Source: Helopsaltes ochotensis
Taxonomy: Eukaryota > Chordata > Aves > Passeriformes > Locustellidae
Direction of reading: 5' to 3'
DNA length: 64,000 nucleotides
NCBI GenBank assembly: GCA_013400155.1
Contig: VXBM01000274.1
Span: 517,658 to 581,657 of the forward strand
The position numbers and the translations under genes were made by a program. Shown piece by piece: positions 1 through 11,700 of the stretch. Position 1 is the stretch's first letter. Each line of letters starts with the position of its first letter. A model generated the notes under the pieces. The model was not told the DNA's origin, made no database searches, and saw only the letters and a program-made list of their open reading frames with translations.

Positions 1-3000
1 CACAGGTGCTGCTCCCACTCCCTGATGAGGAGGAGGAAGAAAAGGAGGGGCTCCTAAATCACTCAGTAGCTGGCCATGCTGGGAGGAACTGGAGGTGAGC
101 ATGGTCTTAGGGTTGCCCAATCTGAAGTGCCCTCAGGTGAGGGTACCTGTGAGTTTCTCCCTGAGTGGGAGACATGTGGAATCTCTGCAGAGCCTGGAAA
201 CTCAGCCATGTTGCAGGGAGAAAGCCTGAAGAGGTAGGGGCTTTGGGGGATTTTTTTTTTTTTTTGCTTTTTGTTGTGTGAGGTTGATTTGAGGGGGCGT
301 TTTAAAGTGTTTTTCCCTTTGTGGCAGTAGAATTGATGGTTTATTGAACTGGAGAACATTAAATGCTGTGTCTGGGGCTTGGGAGAATAGGAGCGGTTTG
401 CCAGGAAATGTGATTGCAACCTTCTGTGTGTGAAAAGCAGAAAGACTTGGCTCTGCCAGGGTTTTGTGTAACTAAAAACATTGTGGTGACGATGTCCAGG
501 TTGGTGCTGGAGCTGTGCTGCAGGTGGGGGTGGCTCAGGTGGAGGATTCTGCTCTCTGCCTGCCACCCCCCGAGTCCCCTTGGAGGCAGGCAGTGGGTTA
601 AAGATCTTTTCTCTCCTTGATTAAATATCTACAGCTGTATTGAAGCTGGTGAGACTGCTCACAGGAGAGAGATTAAGTATTCATGCCAGCATTTGCAAGG
701 TGAGCCGTTCGACCTTGCTGTGCCTGATTTCCCTGCCCGCCTGTACTGCAGAGCGCGGAACATGACCCGCCTGTGTCAGGAAGGAAGGATATTTGCAGTG
801 TCTGTCTCTAGCCAACCCGGGGTATCAAATATGGGTGCCTTTTGGGACACAGAGGCTTCTTTTTCTTGTAACCTGCACTTGAATGAGGTGCCTGGGGCAG
901 CCTGAAGGAGACTTTCTGAATTGCCATGTCTGTCCCCTTCCGCTGGCCTGAACTCCCAGCTCCCGAGCTTTGCCCAGGGAGCAGGCCCTGCTGTCCAGGG
1001 GCAGGCAGGGGTTACAAACCAAGTACCTGCTATTCCTTTCCTTCTCCAGCCGCTAAATAACTTCAGAAACCTTCCCTGCAGTACCCTTTGTGCTCGGGGC
1101 TTGAGCTGTGGGGTTGCCTCAAGGTACAGCATTCACACCAAAATCAGCGCACCTGAAACACTCGTTTGAACAGCCCAAAAGCTTTGCGTTCAATATATGC
1201 ACTGTGTTGGATCCAAACACTGCCTCGCTGTTCATTCTCTGCTCCTTTAAACAGAAACCTGTGGATCGTTTTTCAAAAAAAGTCAGATGTGTTGGTTATC
1301 ACCTGGGAGAGGAGATAGCTACTTAAGAGTAAGTTAAAAGAAAACCAAAACAAAATAGGTTTTTTGTAACAATAGGGCAACAAATGAAACCTTGTAGTCA
1401 CCTGCAATGCTGGCTATTTAATAAAAGTCGATAAGGAGGCATCATCTGGCCTCAGAATGCTTGCCCTGTAATGGGTGACACATCTGGGCCAGTGCTGCTG
1501 CCTGGGAGAGGTTGGAGAGGAGCGTCCTCATTCATTTAAAAGAAAATCACCCTCATCCTCCCCCAAGTACCCAGCACCGCTCACATACAAATTGCAAAAC
1601 ATTTGTGCTTTTCTGCTTCCTGCCTTGTCACAGCACACAGCTCTTGCCTCTATATAAATACTAAATTTTAATTAGAGGAGTTTTTCACTCCTTTGATTTG
1701 CACCTGCCTGAAGTACCATCAAATTGTGCTGTTGACTGTGCCTTGGGGCTTTTCCAAGGCTGATAAGGGGTGAAGAGCAGGATCCAGCTGATGTTGGGTC
1801 CCATATAATGCTTGTAGGCAAGAAAATGTCTTCTCTGCAGACCGTGACCCACACCTGTACTTAGAGAAAACACAGAAGGAAAACAGAAGATGCTCTTGTT
1901 TTATTATTATTTTTCTTTTCTCTAAGGTTTCCATCAGTGCCTCTGCAGTTGCCAACCACTGACCATTCCCATTTGCTCTCTAATTTCTGTGATCCCTGTA
2001 TATTTGGGAGGAGGAAAAACTGAGCCACTGAAAAACAGAGAGGCCTCTCTGTACAGCTGATGCTCTCATTTTTTAGGTCAGACCAGCATTTAGAGAGCAA
2101 CTGTCTTTGTCCTTCCCTTGACAAAAAAAGGGGATGCCAATGTCTACATCCGAAAGTAACAAGAGCAGCTGGTCCTGGTTGGCTCTGAGATTTCAAAACA
2201 TGTAAATTCATGTTTAGCCTTAAAGAAACAATAAAATCCCTGAGATTTGGGGGCTTAAATAAGTTACTTGTGTGGTTATGAATCACTAACAGTGACCCCA
2301 GTGAAACGGGGAGGGTTTGTAAGGCCTGGCTCTATCTCCTCTGTGGAACTGGCCTTGTTGGAGAAGCCAAGTTTGAACTAGAAACTTGGAGACAGCGGTT
2401 GTATGCAAGGATGGTTCCCAAAGAGAGGTAAACAAAGCTAAGGAAGCTCTGCTCTGTGAGTCTGATCCAAGAGATCTCTGCTTCTGATTCTTTTCTGAGT
2501 CTTTTAAATGCCGGTCCTTTGAGCCCTGCAGAGCATCTTTGCACTCCTTTTCTTGCAGCAGGATGAAAGCCAGCTGCTGAGGAGCTGCTGCTTCAACTGG
2601 TCCCTCTCTCCCTTGGGGGGAAAAAAGAGGATAATTGGTTTCATTATCATCCAGGGGCTGTAACTTGAATCTCCTGCAGCAGCAGAGCAGCTCTGGGTGT
2701 AAATAAATGCCTCCCCACTTGCCCACATTGGCATTTGCTGCTCCAACATGCTGGCCCAGCAGTCCTTTGGTTTCTCCAGAGAAGCTCAGAAAGACCCAAA
2801 AAGTATCCAAAAGGGTGATGATACTTTCCAGTATGTGGGGTTTCTCTTTTTTTATCATCTCTGGATGAAGCCCAAGATTCTTTCTCAAATACCCCATGAG
2901 CAATACTCTTGGGCTTCTCCTCTTCCTTTCTGCTTTGCAAAGGTTAAAGCAAGGGTCAGTTTTACTTGTAACAGGTTTAAAAAGGAGTAGAACTCAAAGG

Positions 3001-3099
3001 AAGCCTCACCAGCACACCTTGCTTTTTCCCACCCAGCAGGCATAAGCCGTGTGGCAAATTGTTTGTTAAATTGAATCTCGCGTTCTGTGCTCCAGCAGG
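1..3099. other. Non-coding unique DNA, left edge
   Basis: No gene, exon chain or interspersed repeat is recognised here. Composition is moderate in GC and the only simple repeat is a T tract at 251-265. Open frames exist on the minus strand at 63-566 and 2286-2903, but their predicted proteins are low in recognisable motifs. The first includes a lysine run that is simply the T tract read backwards. I treat the stretch as intergenic or intronic. Confidence 0.6.
251..265. repeat. Poly(T) tract, 15 nt
   Basis: Uninterrupted run of 15 T on the + strand. No TTTATT lies close by on the T-rich side that would suggest a minus-strand poly(A) tail, so it is most simply a mononucleotide repeat. Confidence 0.9.
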
Positions 3100-3480
3100 A
3101 GCAAAACAAGAGGTGCCACAATTACAGCTTCATTCCCTGATTACCTGCCTCAGCATGGCAGCAATAAGCATTCACAATTTGTCGCTGCATGGCCAATTCA
3201 TCTTCAAACCGAAGAGGCATCTTAATTGTATCCACTAATAGTCAGCTTCAATCAAAAATCACTGTGAGTCACTCCAGCTAGACTGGCTGGGGCTCCCAGC
3301 TCCTGCTTTTGCTGGTTAAGGGACTCAAATGAGATCATTGTGGTTTTATTTATGGATACAATCAACAAAGGGGGGCAGGAGGGGGGCAGTAGCAGCCACA
3401 TAAACTCTGGGGCATCTTTATCACTTGGCATTAAGCTGGGGAGACAGGACAGCTGGGATTTATGGGTTGGTGGTGTGACT
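3100..3480. promoter_or_regulatory. Candidate conserved non-coding element
   Basis: The stretch lacks repeats and has dense AT-rich motifs such as CTTAATTGTATCC and TTCAATCAAAAATCA, followed by a G-rich segment at 3370-3386 with two runs of six G. This mix of homeodomain-like cores with neighbouring GC-rich sites is typical of vertebrate developmental enhancers. The call is by eye only; cross-species conservation was not tested. It could equally be neutral unique DNA. Confidence 0.25.
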
Positions 3481-4914
3481 CCTTTTTATGGCTTTTGCAT
3501 GATTTAGGCAGAGCTGGGCTTGTGGATGGAAAAACTGATGTGAGGGAGGGTCTTGGGTTTTAATTTTGCAGTTCCTGTTGATGACAATAGTCATAAATTT
3601 CAAGGTGTTTTGTGGTGAGGCTGCAGCTTTCAATTATTGGTGCAGAGATGCAAATGTCAGCAAGCAGAGCGAGAGCAAATCCTTTTCCAAAGCAAATGTT
3701 TGGGTGTGAGAGTCTGCAAAAATTGCATGATGAATTCTGAATCTCTTCCCATTTTGTGGCAGACTGAGATTAAACCTTCAGGCTCTTGGGTTCAGCAACT
3801 GAGCACAGCATTGAACAATCTCTCCTTCTCACAAGTCCTGAGGACTTTCCTCTCTTGTATTTCTGGCTCTCAGGGTATTGCCACCCTCCCAGGGCACCTG
3901 GAGGTGAAATGCATGTGCAGGGCTTGAGCTGGGAAAGCACAAGGGTGCTGTGGAAGCAGGATAGGGCCAGCAGAACCCATAAGAATGAGGTGAGATTTCT
4001 CTAACCTAGAGAGGGACCTGTGCCTCTTTTCCACCCCATTAAATCACACTGTGGATCGATAGCAGACAAATTATTCTGGTTGCCAGTGGCTAGTTTGTGA
4101 GATTTTTCTTCATTACTGCTTCAGCTGAAGTGCTGCTGTGGAGGGAGAAGGATGCAACTAATTTAATTTCTCTCCTGCACGATACTTACCCAGACAGGTA
4201 AACCCTGCTTACCAGGGCTTTTTGGTTAAACTCCTCCTATCAGAAGACTTCAGCTCCCCTTGCAAACTCCCAGGACAGCTCAAAGGCTTCAGTGTGGCAC
4301 TGGGAGGCACAGGAGGAAATGGCCAGGGACAAGGAAGCCTCAGCAGGAGGTGGACAAATCTCAGCTCCTAAACCCTGCAGAAACCTCATGTCCTTTCAAG
4401 CCACAAGACTTGAGCACAGAGCTCTGGAACCCTCTCCCTTCTGCTCTGTGGACCTCCAGGGTCAGGAAAGCAAAATGTTTCTGTAGCACCCCGAAGGCTC
4501 AGGAGAAGCTGCTTCCCCCTACTGTGGGTGTGCAAACACTGAGGTGCAGTGCCCAGCCTCTCCCCAGCCGGGGGTTCCTGCACGGCTGGGAAATCAAAAG
4601 CTCTTCCACCAAATAAATAAACCTGCTCTGAGATTTCCTCCTTCCTCTGCCTGCCAGCATCTCTGAGGACGGGTGATGTTCTCTGCTGTTAACTTCACTG
4701 CTTCTTTTGTGTGGTTTTTTCTCTGTGAATTCCATTTTCACTGTAAGAAACTCCTTTCCTTGCTCCGTGTTGCCCCTTACATCTCCACCTCCTTAGAAAT
4801 GAGCACCTGTTTTTTCTTCTTTTCCTTGTACTTCTGAATTGCTTGCTACAGCACCCAGCTCCCTGCCCTCTGTGACCTGTCCTGGCCATCGACCTCAGCC
4901 TGTTTTTTGTCAGC
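3481..4914. other. Non-coding unique DNA
   Basis: No gene or repeat recognised. A CAG-GTAAAC and a minus-strand GGGTAAGTA donor-like string lie near 4184-4200, but I see no matching acceptor or open exon, so no exon is called. Confidence 0.5.
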
Positions 4915-5032
4915 TGCCCCATCCCTGGAAACACTCCAGGCCAGGCTGCTCAGTCCAACCTGATCTGGTGGAAAGTGTCCCTGCTTTTTGGCCTTTAAAG
5001 GTCCCTTCCAATCCAAACCATTCTATGACTCT
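4915..5032 (+). mobile_element. CR1 non-LTR retrotransposon, 5'-truncated 3' end
   Basis: The segment matches the 3' untranslated end of avian CR1. Landmarks in order are CCCATCCCTGGAAAC, CCAGGCCAGGCTG, CAACCTGATCTGGTGG, AAAGTGTCCCTGC, AAAGGTCCCTTCCAATCC and the terminal ATTCTATGACTCT. The terminal octamer-type tail fixes the orientation as plus. Compared with the usual CR1 tail it carries small internal deletions and is cut off on the 5' side, as nearly all CR1 copies are. It has no coding capacity. This is the strongest single clue that the DNA is avian. Confidence 0.88.
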
Positions 5033-5129
5033 GCAGCTGCTGGGCTCCATACACTCTGCCAGGGATGTTTTTACTGCAATATCCACAAGTTTTCAGACTT
5101 GGGGCTAAGTTCAGCTGCTGGTGCTTTTT

Positions 5130-5660
5130 CAAAGCCGACTAGATGAAGGCGCGATGCCGCGCAAAAGGCACAAGAATTTCCATCGCCTTATTCGCATGTT
5201 TCTGATGCCAGGCACACCAATAAACAGAAGAAATGCTGGATAAAGACCAGAGGAGCTTGCAATTAACACATTAAACAGATCTACTGACTGCAGGATCAAA
5301 AGCAGAGTAGGAAGCGAAAACCCCATGCAATGTGACCATGGCTTTGTGTCGGTGATTTGATTTATGCCGGTGGTGAAGGCCCACGGGAAGCTGATGCTGC
5401 CTTGTAAACTCCTTTTCCTTTCATGTAAACTACTTCCCACAGTCTGGCACCAAACAGATAATTTCCCTTTCCTTCTTGTCTCTTTATAACAGCACAATCT
5501 TCGTGATCTGATTCCTGCCTTTACTGTGTACTCGCTCAATGCTAAACAAACTTCTGTACGTGTGCCAGGCAGTGTTTTGTTGACAAAAAATCACTTTGTC
5601 ACTAGAATTATGTGTATGCGCCTGATGAAATGCCTTCAACTGACAGAATCCTTTTAGTCA
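5130..5660. promoter_or_regulatory. Candidate conserved non-coding element with CpG cluster
   Basis: Begins about 100 bp after the CR1 tail. Between 5136 and 5195 there are seven CpG dinucleotides, including GGCGCGATGCCGCGC, in DNA that is otherwise CpG-poor. Downstream are AT-rich cores such as GCAATTAACACATTAAAC and a further CpG pair near 5350-5370. Retained CpGs in non-coding vertebrate DNA can mark unmethylated regulatory sequence. A minus-strand frame of 136 codons crosses the block (5129-5539) but resembles no protein I know. Confidence 0.3.
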
Positions 5661-7699
5661 CATAAATTTACTCAGCTAAATGATATTAGAAGGATTAAAC
5701 CAAGAATTTCATCAAACTCCTTCCTCCAAGGAAAGAATTTCATTGATCCTCTCTGAAGCTGGAGAGACCTGTGCAGTCAAATGTGTTTATTTGATGAACA
5801 AGTCCGCCGTGGCCTTAAAATTGCTGCAGCAGAGCACAGAGATGGAGGGAGGCATTAGATGAGCAAACTGATGTGGTGGGATCGGGAATGAAGTTTGTGA
5901 GATGTAGCACTATGGGAAACTTGGTTTTTGGATGTCACGTCTCCGTGATCATCACCACAAGAAGTGAGGCTTTGGTCCTCATATGACTTTCATAATAGAA
6001 AACCTGAGATTGGCTAAAAGCTAGGTTTTTTTCAGATAAAAAAGGCAGGAAGGAGAGTGCCAACATGCAGAAACCAGAATAAGCAAATACTGCAAATGTA
6101 TTGGTGCTTCAACCTTTTTTTGGAGGTTTTCTGTTCCATGATCAGCTCGCCTGAACCTTTTCCTAGGGCAGGCTTGACTGCTGCTCTGTGAGTAGCAGTG
6201 CTAAAGCAGGGAAATGCTCTGCTTGTCTCTTCTGCAGCACCTTTAACTTTGTGTGCTCAGTGGTGGAAGGAATTTGGTATGTAGGAAGGAAAGAAAAAAC
6301 CCTGTCATTCTTTACACCCAGAGAGGTCACAGAGACTGAAAATGCTGCTTGCTTTCCTGTATGGTATTGCCTAATGATATGCTGTCATCTCTTCTGCCAT
6401 AGAAAGCCTTGATTTCCCTCCTTGGGTCCTTCTACAACTGGATGATGGGTGAAAAGGGATCTCCAGGGGTTCATCTCTGCTGGGAGCCTGCATACAGCTA
6501 TAACAGTTAATAACAATGACCCAAATTATTATTCCTGGTTGTGTTCTGATGAGACTCTGAATGCCTTTTGCACAGCGGGATAAGAACTGATCAGCCTGAG
6601 TCTGTCTCATGCCAGTGTAAGGCAGTTTATTTGGATTTTTTTCCCAGAGTGCTGGGTTTGGAGAAATCAAGCCATAAGGGTTATTTATATGCCTTTTACT
6701 CCTTGTGTAGATGCAGAGCTGGGATAAAGCCACCTGCAAATTCATCTGGGCATTTACACCCCTTGTGGAAATTTCTGGCTTGGGACCTGCTGCTGTTACC
6801 TCTATCGAAGTGTTCTTTTTGTAGCTGTTTTTGTTTTGGAGTGGGATTCCACACAGATTCTCAGTGTGGCTCTTCCCAGGGGTTCTGCTTCCACACATGT
6901 GATCCCTCCATGTCCTTCTGTCTGTGCAGGGACTTTGCTCCACCTCTATTGTCTATGGTGACCATGCACTTCCATGGCCAAGGGCTGGCAAGAAATTAAC
7001 ACTGCATTGGTTATGTGTTCCTTCTCTGACCTCCAAGTCAGTATTTTTATACTTAAACCTTAAAAATGCCACAAGGTACGTCTGTGAGGTCAAAACCCCA
7101 CTGATTTTAAGTCTGCTATTGAGTGAGCCCAAGTGTGTATGTGGTGTTGGAGCTGGTGCCGCTTTCTGTTCAGGCGGGGTTTCTTCGCTTTGCCAACTGA
7201 TTCATCTCTGAAATAAACAACCAGCGTTGAAATTAAAGCACATTAATGTAGCTGATTTGTAAATAAAAAGGAGAGTTAGCCAGACAGAGCAGAAACATAA
7301 ATAGAGACCAAATGTTAAAATATAATGAGAGATGATGCTCCTGTTTCGCAAAAGACTTCCCTTCCCCTGCATGCTCATGGTAATGGAGCAGGAGGCACAG
7401 GGGCTGCAGGTATACCAGAAATGCCATTGCCTAGTACTGCAAGCGTGGAGATAAATCTGTTATTTGAATGTTCATCAATTATAAAAAGCATTTTGAAGGT
7501 CCCCAGCAATTATCCACTCGAGGGGTTTTCCTGGAAACTCTTCTCAGAAAAGTTTATTTCAGTGAATTGCATTGCAAATATCCTGTCAAGCCCAGGGGAA
7601 GAGAGGGAGGAAAGCAACCCAAACCTTTGCTGCTTCCCCTGCAAATTACCCGAGTGTGTGGAGGTGGTTTGGGGGTTTAATAACTTGCAGTAAAGCAGC
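5661..7699. other. Non-coding unique DNA
   Basis: No gene or repeat recognised. A 190-codon minus-strand frame (6371-6943) overlaps a 143-codon plus-strand frame (6568-6999). Mutual overlap of long frames without family resemblance points to chance. Confidence 0.5.
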
Positions 7700-8620
7700 A
7701 GAGATGTTCTGGTCACAGCCACGTAATTTGGGGGATGTGGCTGAGCGCTGCTGCTCCCGGGTAAGGACAGCTCATGGATGGATATTCAGGCGGAGATTAT
7801 TCCACGCGATGCACTCGAGCCGCACGGGGAAGAATTAATTGACACCTTGGATGCGTTGGGGGTAGGGACGGTGACAACATATGATAAATGAAACGCACAG
7901 CAGTGAGAGCAGATGTATGCTGGAAGGACAGCATGATAAATGTGCATCTTGATGCTTACAGCGCCTGAGAAAACGCTCCCGATCTGATAGCGCTTCAGTA
8001 GCTGCAGTCATGTTTGAGTACGGCGGGGACTTGATTGATTTAATTAGCTCTCATTAATGGCATTGAAGATAGTTCAACAACAAGCAACGGAGAGTTGCGC
8101 TGAAGTGTTGCATGTTAATTGCTTGATGATTTGTGTTATGGGACGGCTCTTTTGCATAAGTACAAATTAGACGGTGAGTTGTTTGGAAACACTGATGCCT
8201 ATCTTTGCCGTGCTGCATCGAGCACCTTCCCCATCCCAGCATGGGCTCTCTGTGTCCCAGGAAGGTTTGCAGCCTCCAAAAAGGCTCTGGCCACGCCTGC
8301 AGGACTCCTTCCCCGGTCACCTCCCTCCCTGCTCACGTGAATAGAATGAACCTTAAAAATCAATATTCTCATTAAAGCTTATAAATTATTCTTTTGATCT
8401 ACATTGACTCTGAGGAGTGAGCAAGCTGGCCCAGAGAAAATTAAAATAGCCCCTAAGGCTATATCTACTCAAATTTATTTATTTTTTTAAACCATTCTCA
8501 TAATAGCATTTTCAAATTCAATTTGGTGCTCTTAAATCAACTGCAAAATGACAAAATCTGGCTAAACAAGCACAGTTCCTTCCAATATTTATTATTTCAT
8601 GTAAGAAGTAGCAAAGCTTG
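7700..8620. promoter_or_regulatory. Candidate developmental enhancer block
   Basis: Repeat-free and rich in homeodomain-type sites: ATTAATTGA at 7834-7842, TGATTGAT at 8032-8039 (the form bound by PBX-HOX dimers), TAATTAG at 8041-8047 and CATTAATGG at 8052-8060. CpGs are retained (CACGCGATG and CTCGAGCCGCACGG around 7800-7830, TACGGCGG near 8020). The right part, from about 8340, becomes strongly AT-rich. No open frame is convincing. Function is inferred from motif density; no conservation data are available. Confidence 0.35.
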
Positions 8621-8726
8621 ATATTTTTTGACTTACATGGGAGTTACCTGTCTCTGCCCTGGACTTCACTGCTCTTCGTAGCTCTCCGTGTCTGGCATTT
8701 TCCATACCCAAAATCCACACGGGGCT

Positions 8727-8798
8727 GAGCTCTTTGGAGATGGCTTTGCTTTTTGGAGAGCTCTTTGGAGATGGCAGACAGATGCATCTCCAAAGAGC
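8727..8798. repeat. 18-bp direct repeat with a 14-bp inverted copy
   Basis: GAGCTCTTTGGAGATGGC occurs at 8727-8744 and again at 8758-8775. A 14-bp inverted copy, CATCTCCAAAGAGC, follows at 8785-8798. It can pair perfectly with 8760-8773 (loop 11 nt) or, alternatively, with 8729-8742. No known element ends here. It may be a local duplication or a compact structured RNA if transcribed. Confidence 0.85.
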
Positions 8799-11700
8799 AA
8801 GATGAGGAGGAGAGAATACCCTTTGTCTTTGTAGTAAACTGATTCTAAGAGTTACTTACTTTACTCCTGCATGGGTGAGGAGGGGAAGCAGGCTGAGGGT
8901 GAACACAGGAGGTGAAAACATGGAATGTTACCAGTTCTAGAGTGACTGGACATGGGGAGAGCAGGAGCTGTGTGGTGTTTCCTAATCCTGCTGCACCTGG
9001 GGAGGTGAGGGGGGAAAGCTGGGGCAGAGGATGGAGGTGGTGCTATGTCCTTACTGGAGTGTGATTACTGAGGAATGATAAAATTACAGGCTATTGCTTT
9101 TGAGTAGGTTAGACCCATCTGGGCCAGTCATAATTCTGGTGTTGCATTTGTTTTGTAGACTTTGTTTTGGCAACCTTAGGATTGTTTAAAGGGCTATTGT
9201 TTGTGCGTGGTGTTATTTGCTGATAAAACAAACAACAGGACATCCACCGCAGCAGGGCAATTCCCAAGGAAGGTGTACATCGCCAGAAGGCTGCACCTTG
9301 GAGCAAGAAATCATGCGGGTGGTGTCCTTTAAAAGAGGAGCAGAGCTTTATTCTGGTCTTCAGAATGGTTTAAAAGAACGGGAATTAAGAAATCTGTCTT
9401 GTCTTTGCCATTTCTGTGTGAAAACCAACATAACGGGTCTGTGCATGTCACTACACCTCCATTCTTTCTTCAGGAGCCATAATGTTTGATAGCATCACAG
9501 GGAGATCTAATTTGACAAGTGAAAGCTTGCCTTTGACTGCAGTTTTGCCAGCCACAAACTACAAAACCTCTGTCTGAGGTTTTGAGTCCCTTGATCTGCC
9601 TTGCTGTGAGCCAGAGGAGAGCAGAAAGGTGTGCCTGCCTCTGCCAGCACTCCCTGACTGCAGAGACACTGAGAGATGGTCCTTTCTCAAAGGTCGGAAA
9701 GAGCCCAAAAACGCTTTTCACGGATAAGGATTCAATGCCAGCTGTGAGCACACAGGCAGAAATACATATCCTGGCTGGACTCCTCTGGATGAAGCCCAGA
9801 GATGTTGTATGCTGGTTTTCAGCGCTGAGAGGGGACATACCTTTTGGAAGCACTTAAAGATATCATCCTCCACAACTGTGGTTTCGAGCAGTCCAGCCTT
9901 GGGGTGTTTGGGAGCTGTTTGCAGGCTGAGTTCAGTGTTCCTTGCCCACACTGGATGTGCTGGGTGCTCTCTTTGCCTGCACTGGCCGTGCCCTCTGAGG
10001 GACAGTAATAAATCACAGGCAGCTTCTCACCTCCAGCCACAGGGCAGCATCTCGTGCATGGACGTGGGAATGGTTTGGGCAGAAGGATTAACTGTACAGC
10101 TGTCCTGGCTCCATGAGGGCCACTTTAGAAATTAAAGGCAGTGTTCAGGAGCTGGCTTAGCTGGCTCCAGGCAAAGCTGTTCCCAGTGTGTGCTGCTGAT
10201 GACAGTAGGCAAAATGCAAGCTGTGCTTCCCGAAATAACTGCTTTTCCCCACCTTTGTTCTTTTTTTCCACCTTTCTTCCACACCTGATGCTGTGCTCAG
10301 AAGTGGTGGGAGAAGCAAGGCCTGTGTACTGGTGTGTGCTCTCTATGTTCTTGGCGGGCCGGGGCTTTCTGGACTGGAGGCTGCATCGTGCTCAAGTCTC
10401 ACCTGTTTTGTGTTTTCACTTCCTACACTTATCATGGGAAGCCTTTTTTACGCTGTGAGAAAGTGGCCTGTGTGTCACCTTGAACAAGTTATTAGGCCTA
10501 AGGCAGGAATTTTGGGCCATAGTGACAGAGCTGATGCAGGCTGGCGAGGGGCATTTGGGGTTATACCTGCCCAGACCGAAAGGGACAGTGCTTCCACCTT
10601 TGCACAGGGTTTGGGAGCAGCACTGGCTGCTGCCCCCGTGGGGCTCAGAGAGTGTAGCAATTTCATGGACAAGAAGAGACACAAAACAGCATCTCAGTGG
10701 CAGAGAGGCGTCAGGTTCTGCATTTAGGGATGCAGTGTGGAGCAGTCCCATCCTCAGTAAGTTATACCTTGTGATTAGACAGGTCACGGAACTCATTTAA
10801 CCTGTAGCTTTGGCAATGTGATTGCATTAAGAGAGGGCTGAGAACAGAGTTCCTCTCCTTGAAGAAATTCATAGATGCTGACCTTCTCTTTTGCCCTGGA
10901 GGAAGGCAAAGAAAGATGAAGAGGTTTTGCAAAGGCAAAGCTCACGGTGTTTTCAATTTATTGTAGCTCTTTTACTCCATCAGGTTGTTTTTGATGTTAA
11001 GATTAAAGTGACTGCAATAAAATACATGCCACAATTATTTCCCAGAGGTTATTTCTGTTGAGGGGAAGCAATTTTCCAGAAGGGAGGCCCATGTGATGGG
11101 GAAAGTTCCCAGCAGATCTAGAGCCCAGCAGGCTGTCTGTGCTGGGAAGGACAGTGAAACCCCAGCACTGTCTTGCAGTTTGTCAATACCTGTGGCTGCC
11201 TTTATTGCCATGCTCAGCAGCATTCCTACATAGCCCTGAGCTGGGATAAACTGAGTCTTGGGACAGGGAAGACAACTGATCAGCAAGAACAAGAAATCTC
11301 TCTCCCCTTTGAAATAGAAAAAGACTAAATACTTGGTATTGTCAGGAGATTTCTGTATATTTTTCCTTAAGTGACCTTTTTGTATGCAAAACAGCAGGAT
11401 TCCTGCACAAAATCCACACGGAACTTTCTGAGTAACACAGCTGAATTTCCTGAGGTGTAACCCTTTCTCAAACAATCATTTTCCAAAGTACAGTCCCTTG
11501 GTTTATAGATTTGATGAGTAGATAACATCATGCAGAAGGCTGCTTTATAGCCTGTGCCCTTTCTATGAATGCTGTGCTTTTCCTGAAATTGTCTCCAGCC
11601 CTGTGCAAATTCTATGGAGAACTTGTTTTAATTATAACTAGTCTGAAGAAACAAATTTCATTATCTAAGAACAAAAGGGACCCTGGCTTTTAAAATATAC

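Noticed and set aside
63..566. 167-codon minus-strand frame starting with a proline-rich run
   Set aside because: Low-complexity segments come from a G-rich tract and the poly(T) at 251-265. Not a known protein.
2286..2903. Longest open frame in the window, 205 codons, minus strand
   Set aside because: No recognisable domain, overlapping frames on both strands, no splice or promoter context. A frame of this length is within chance for six frames of 64 kb.
6371..6943. 190-codon minus-strand frame opposite a 143-codon plus-strand frame
   Set aside because: No family resemblance; the mutual overlap suggests chance absence of stops.
10465..10495. MIR-like string around the tRNA-derived core
   Set aside because: Only about 20 bp agree; flanks do not follow MIR.
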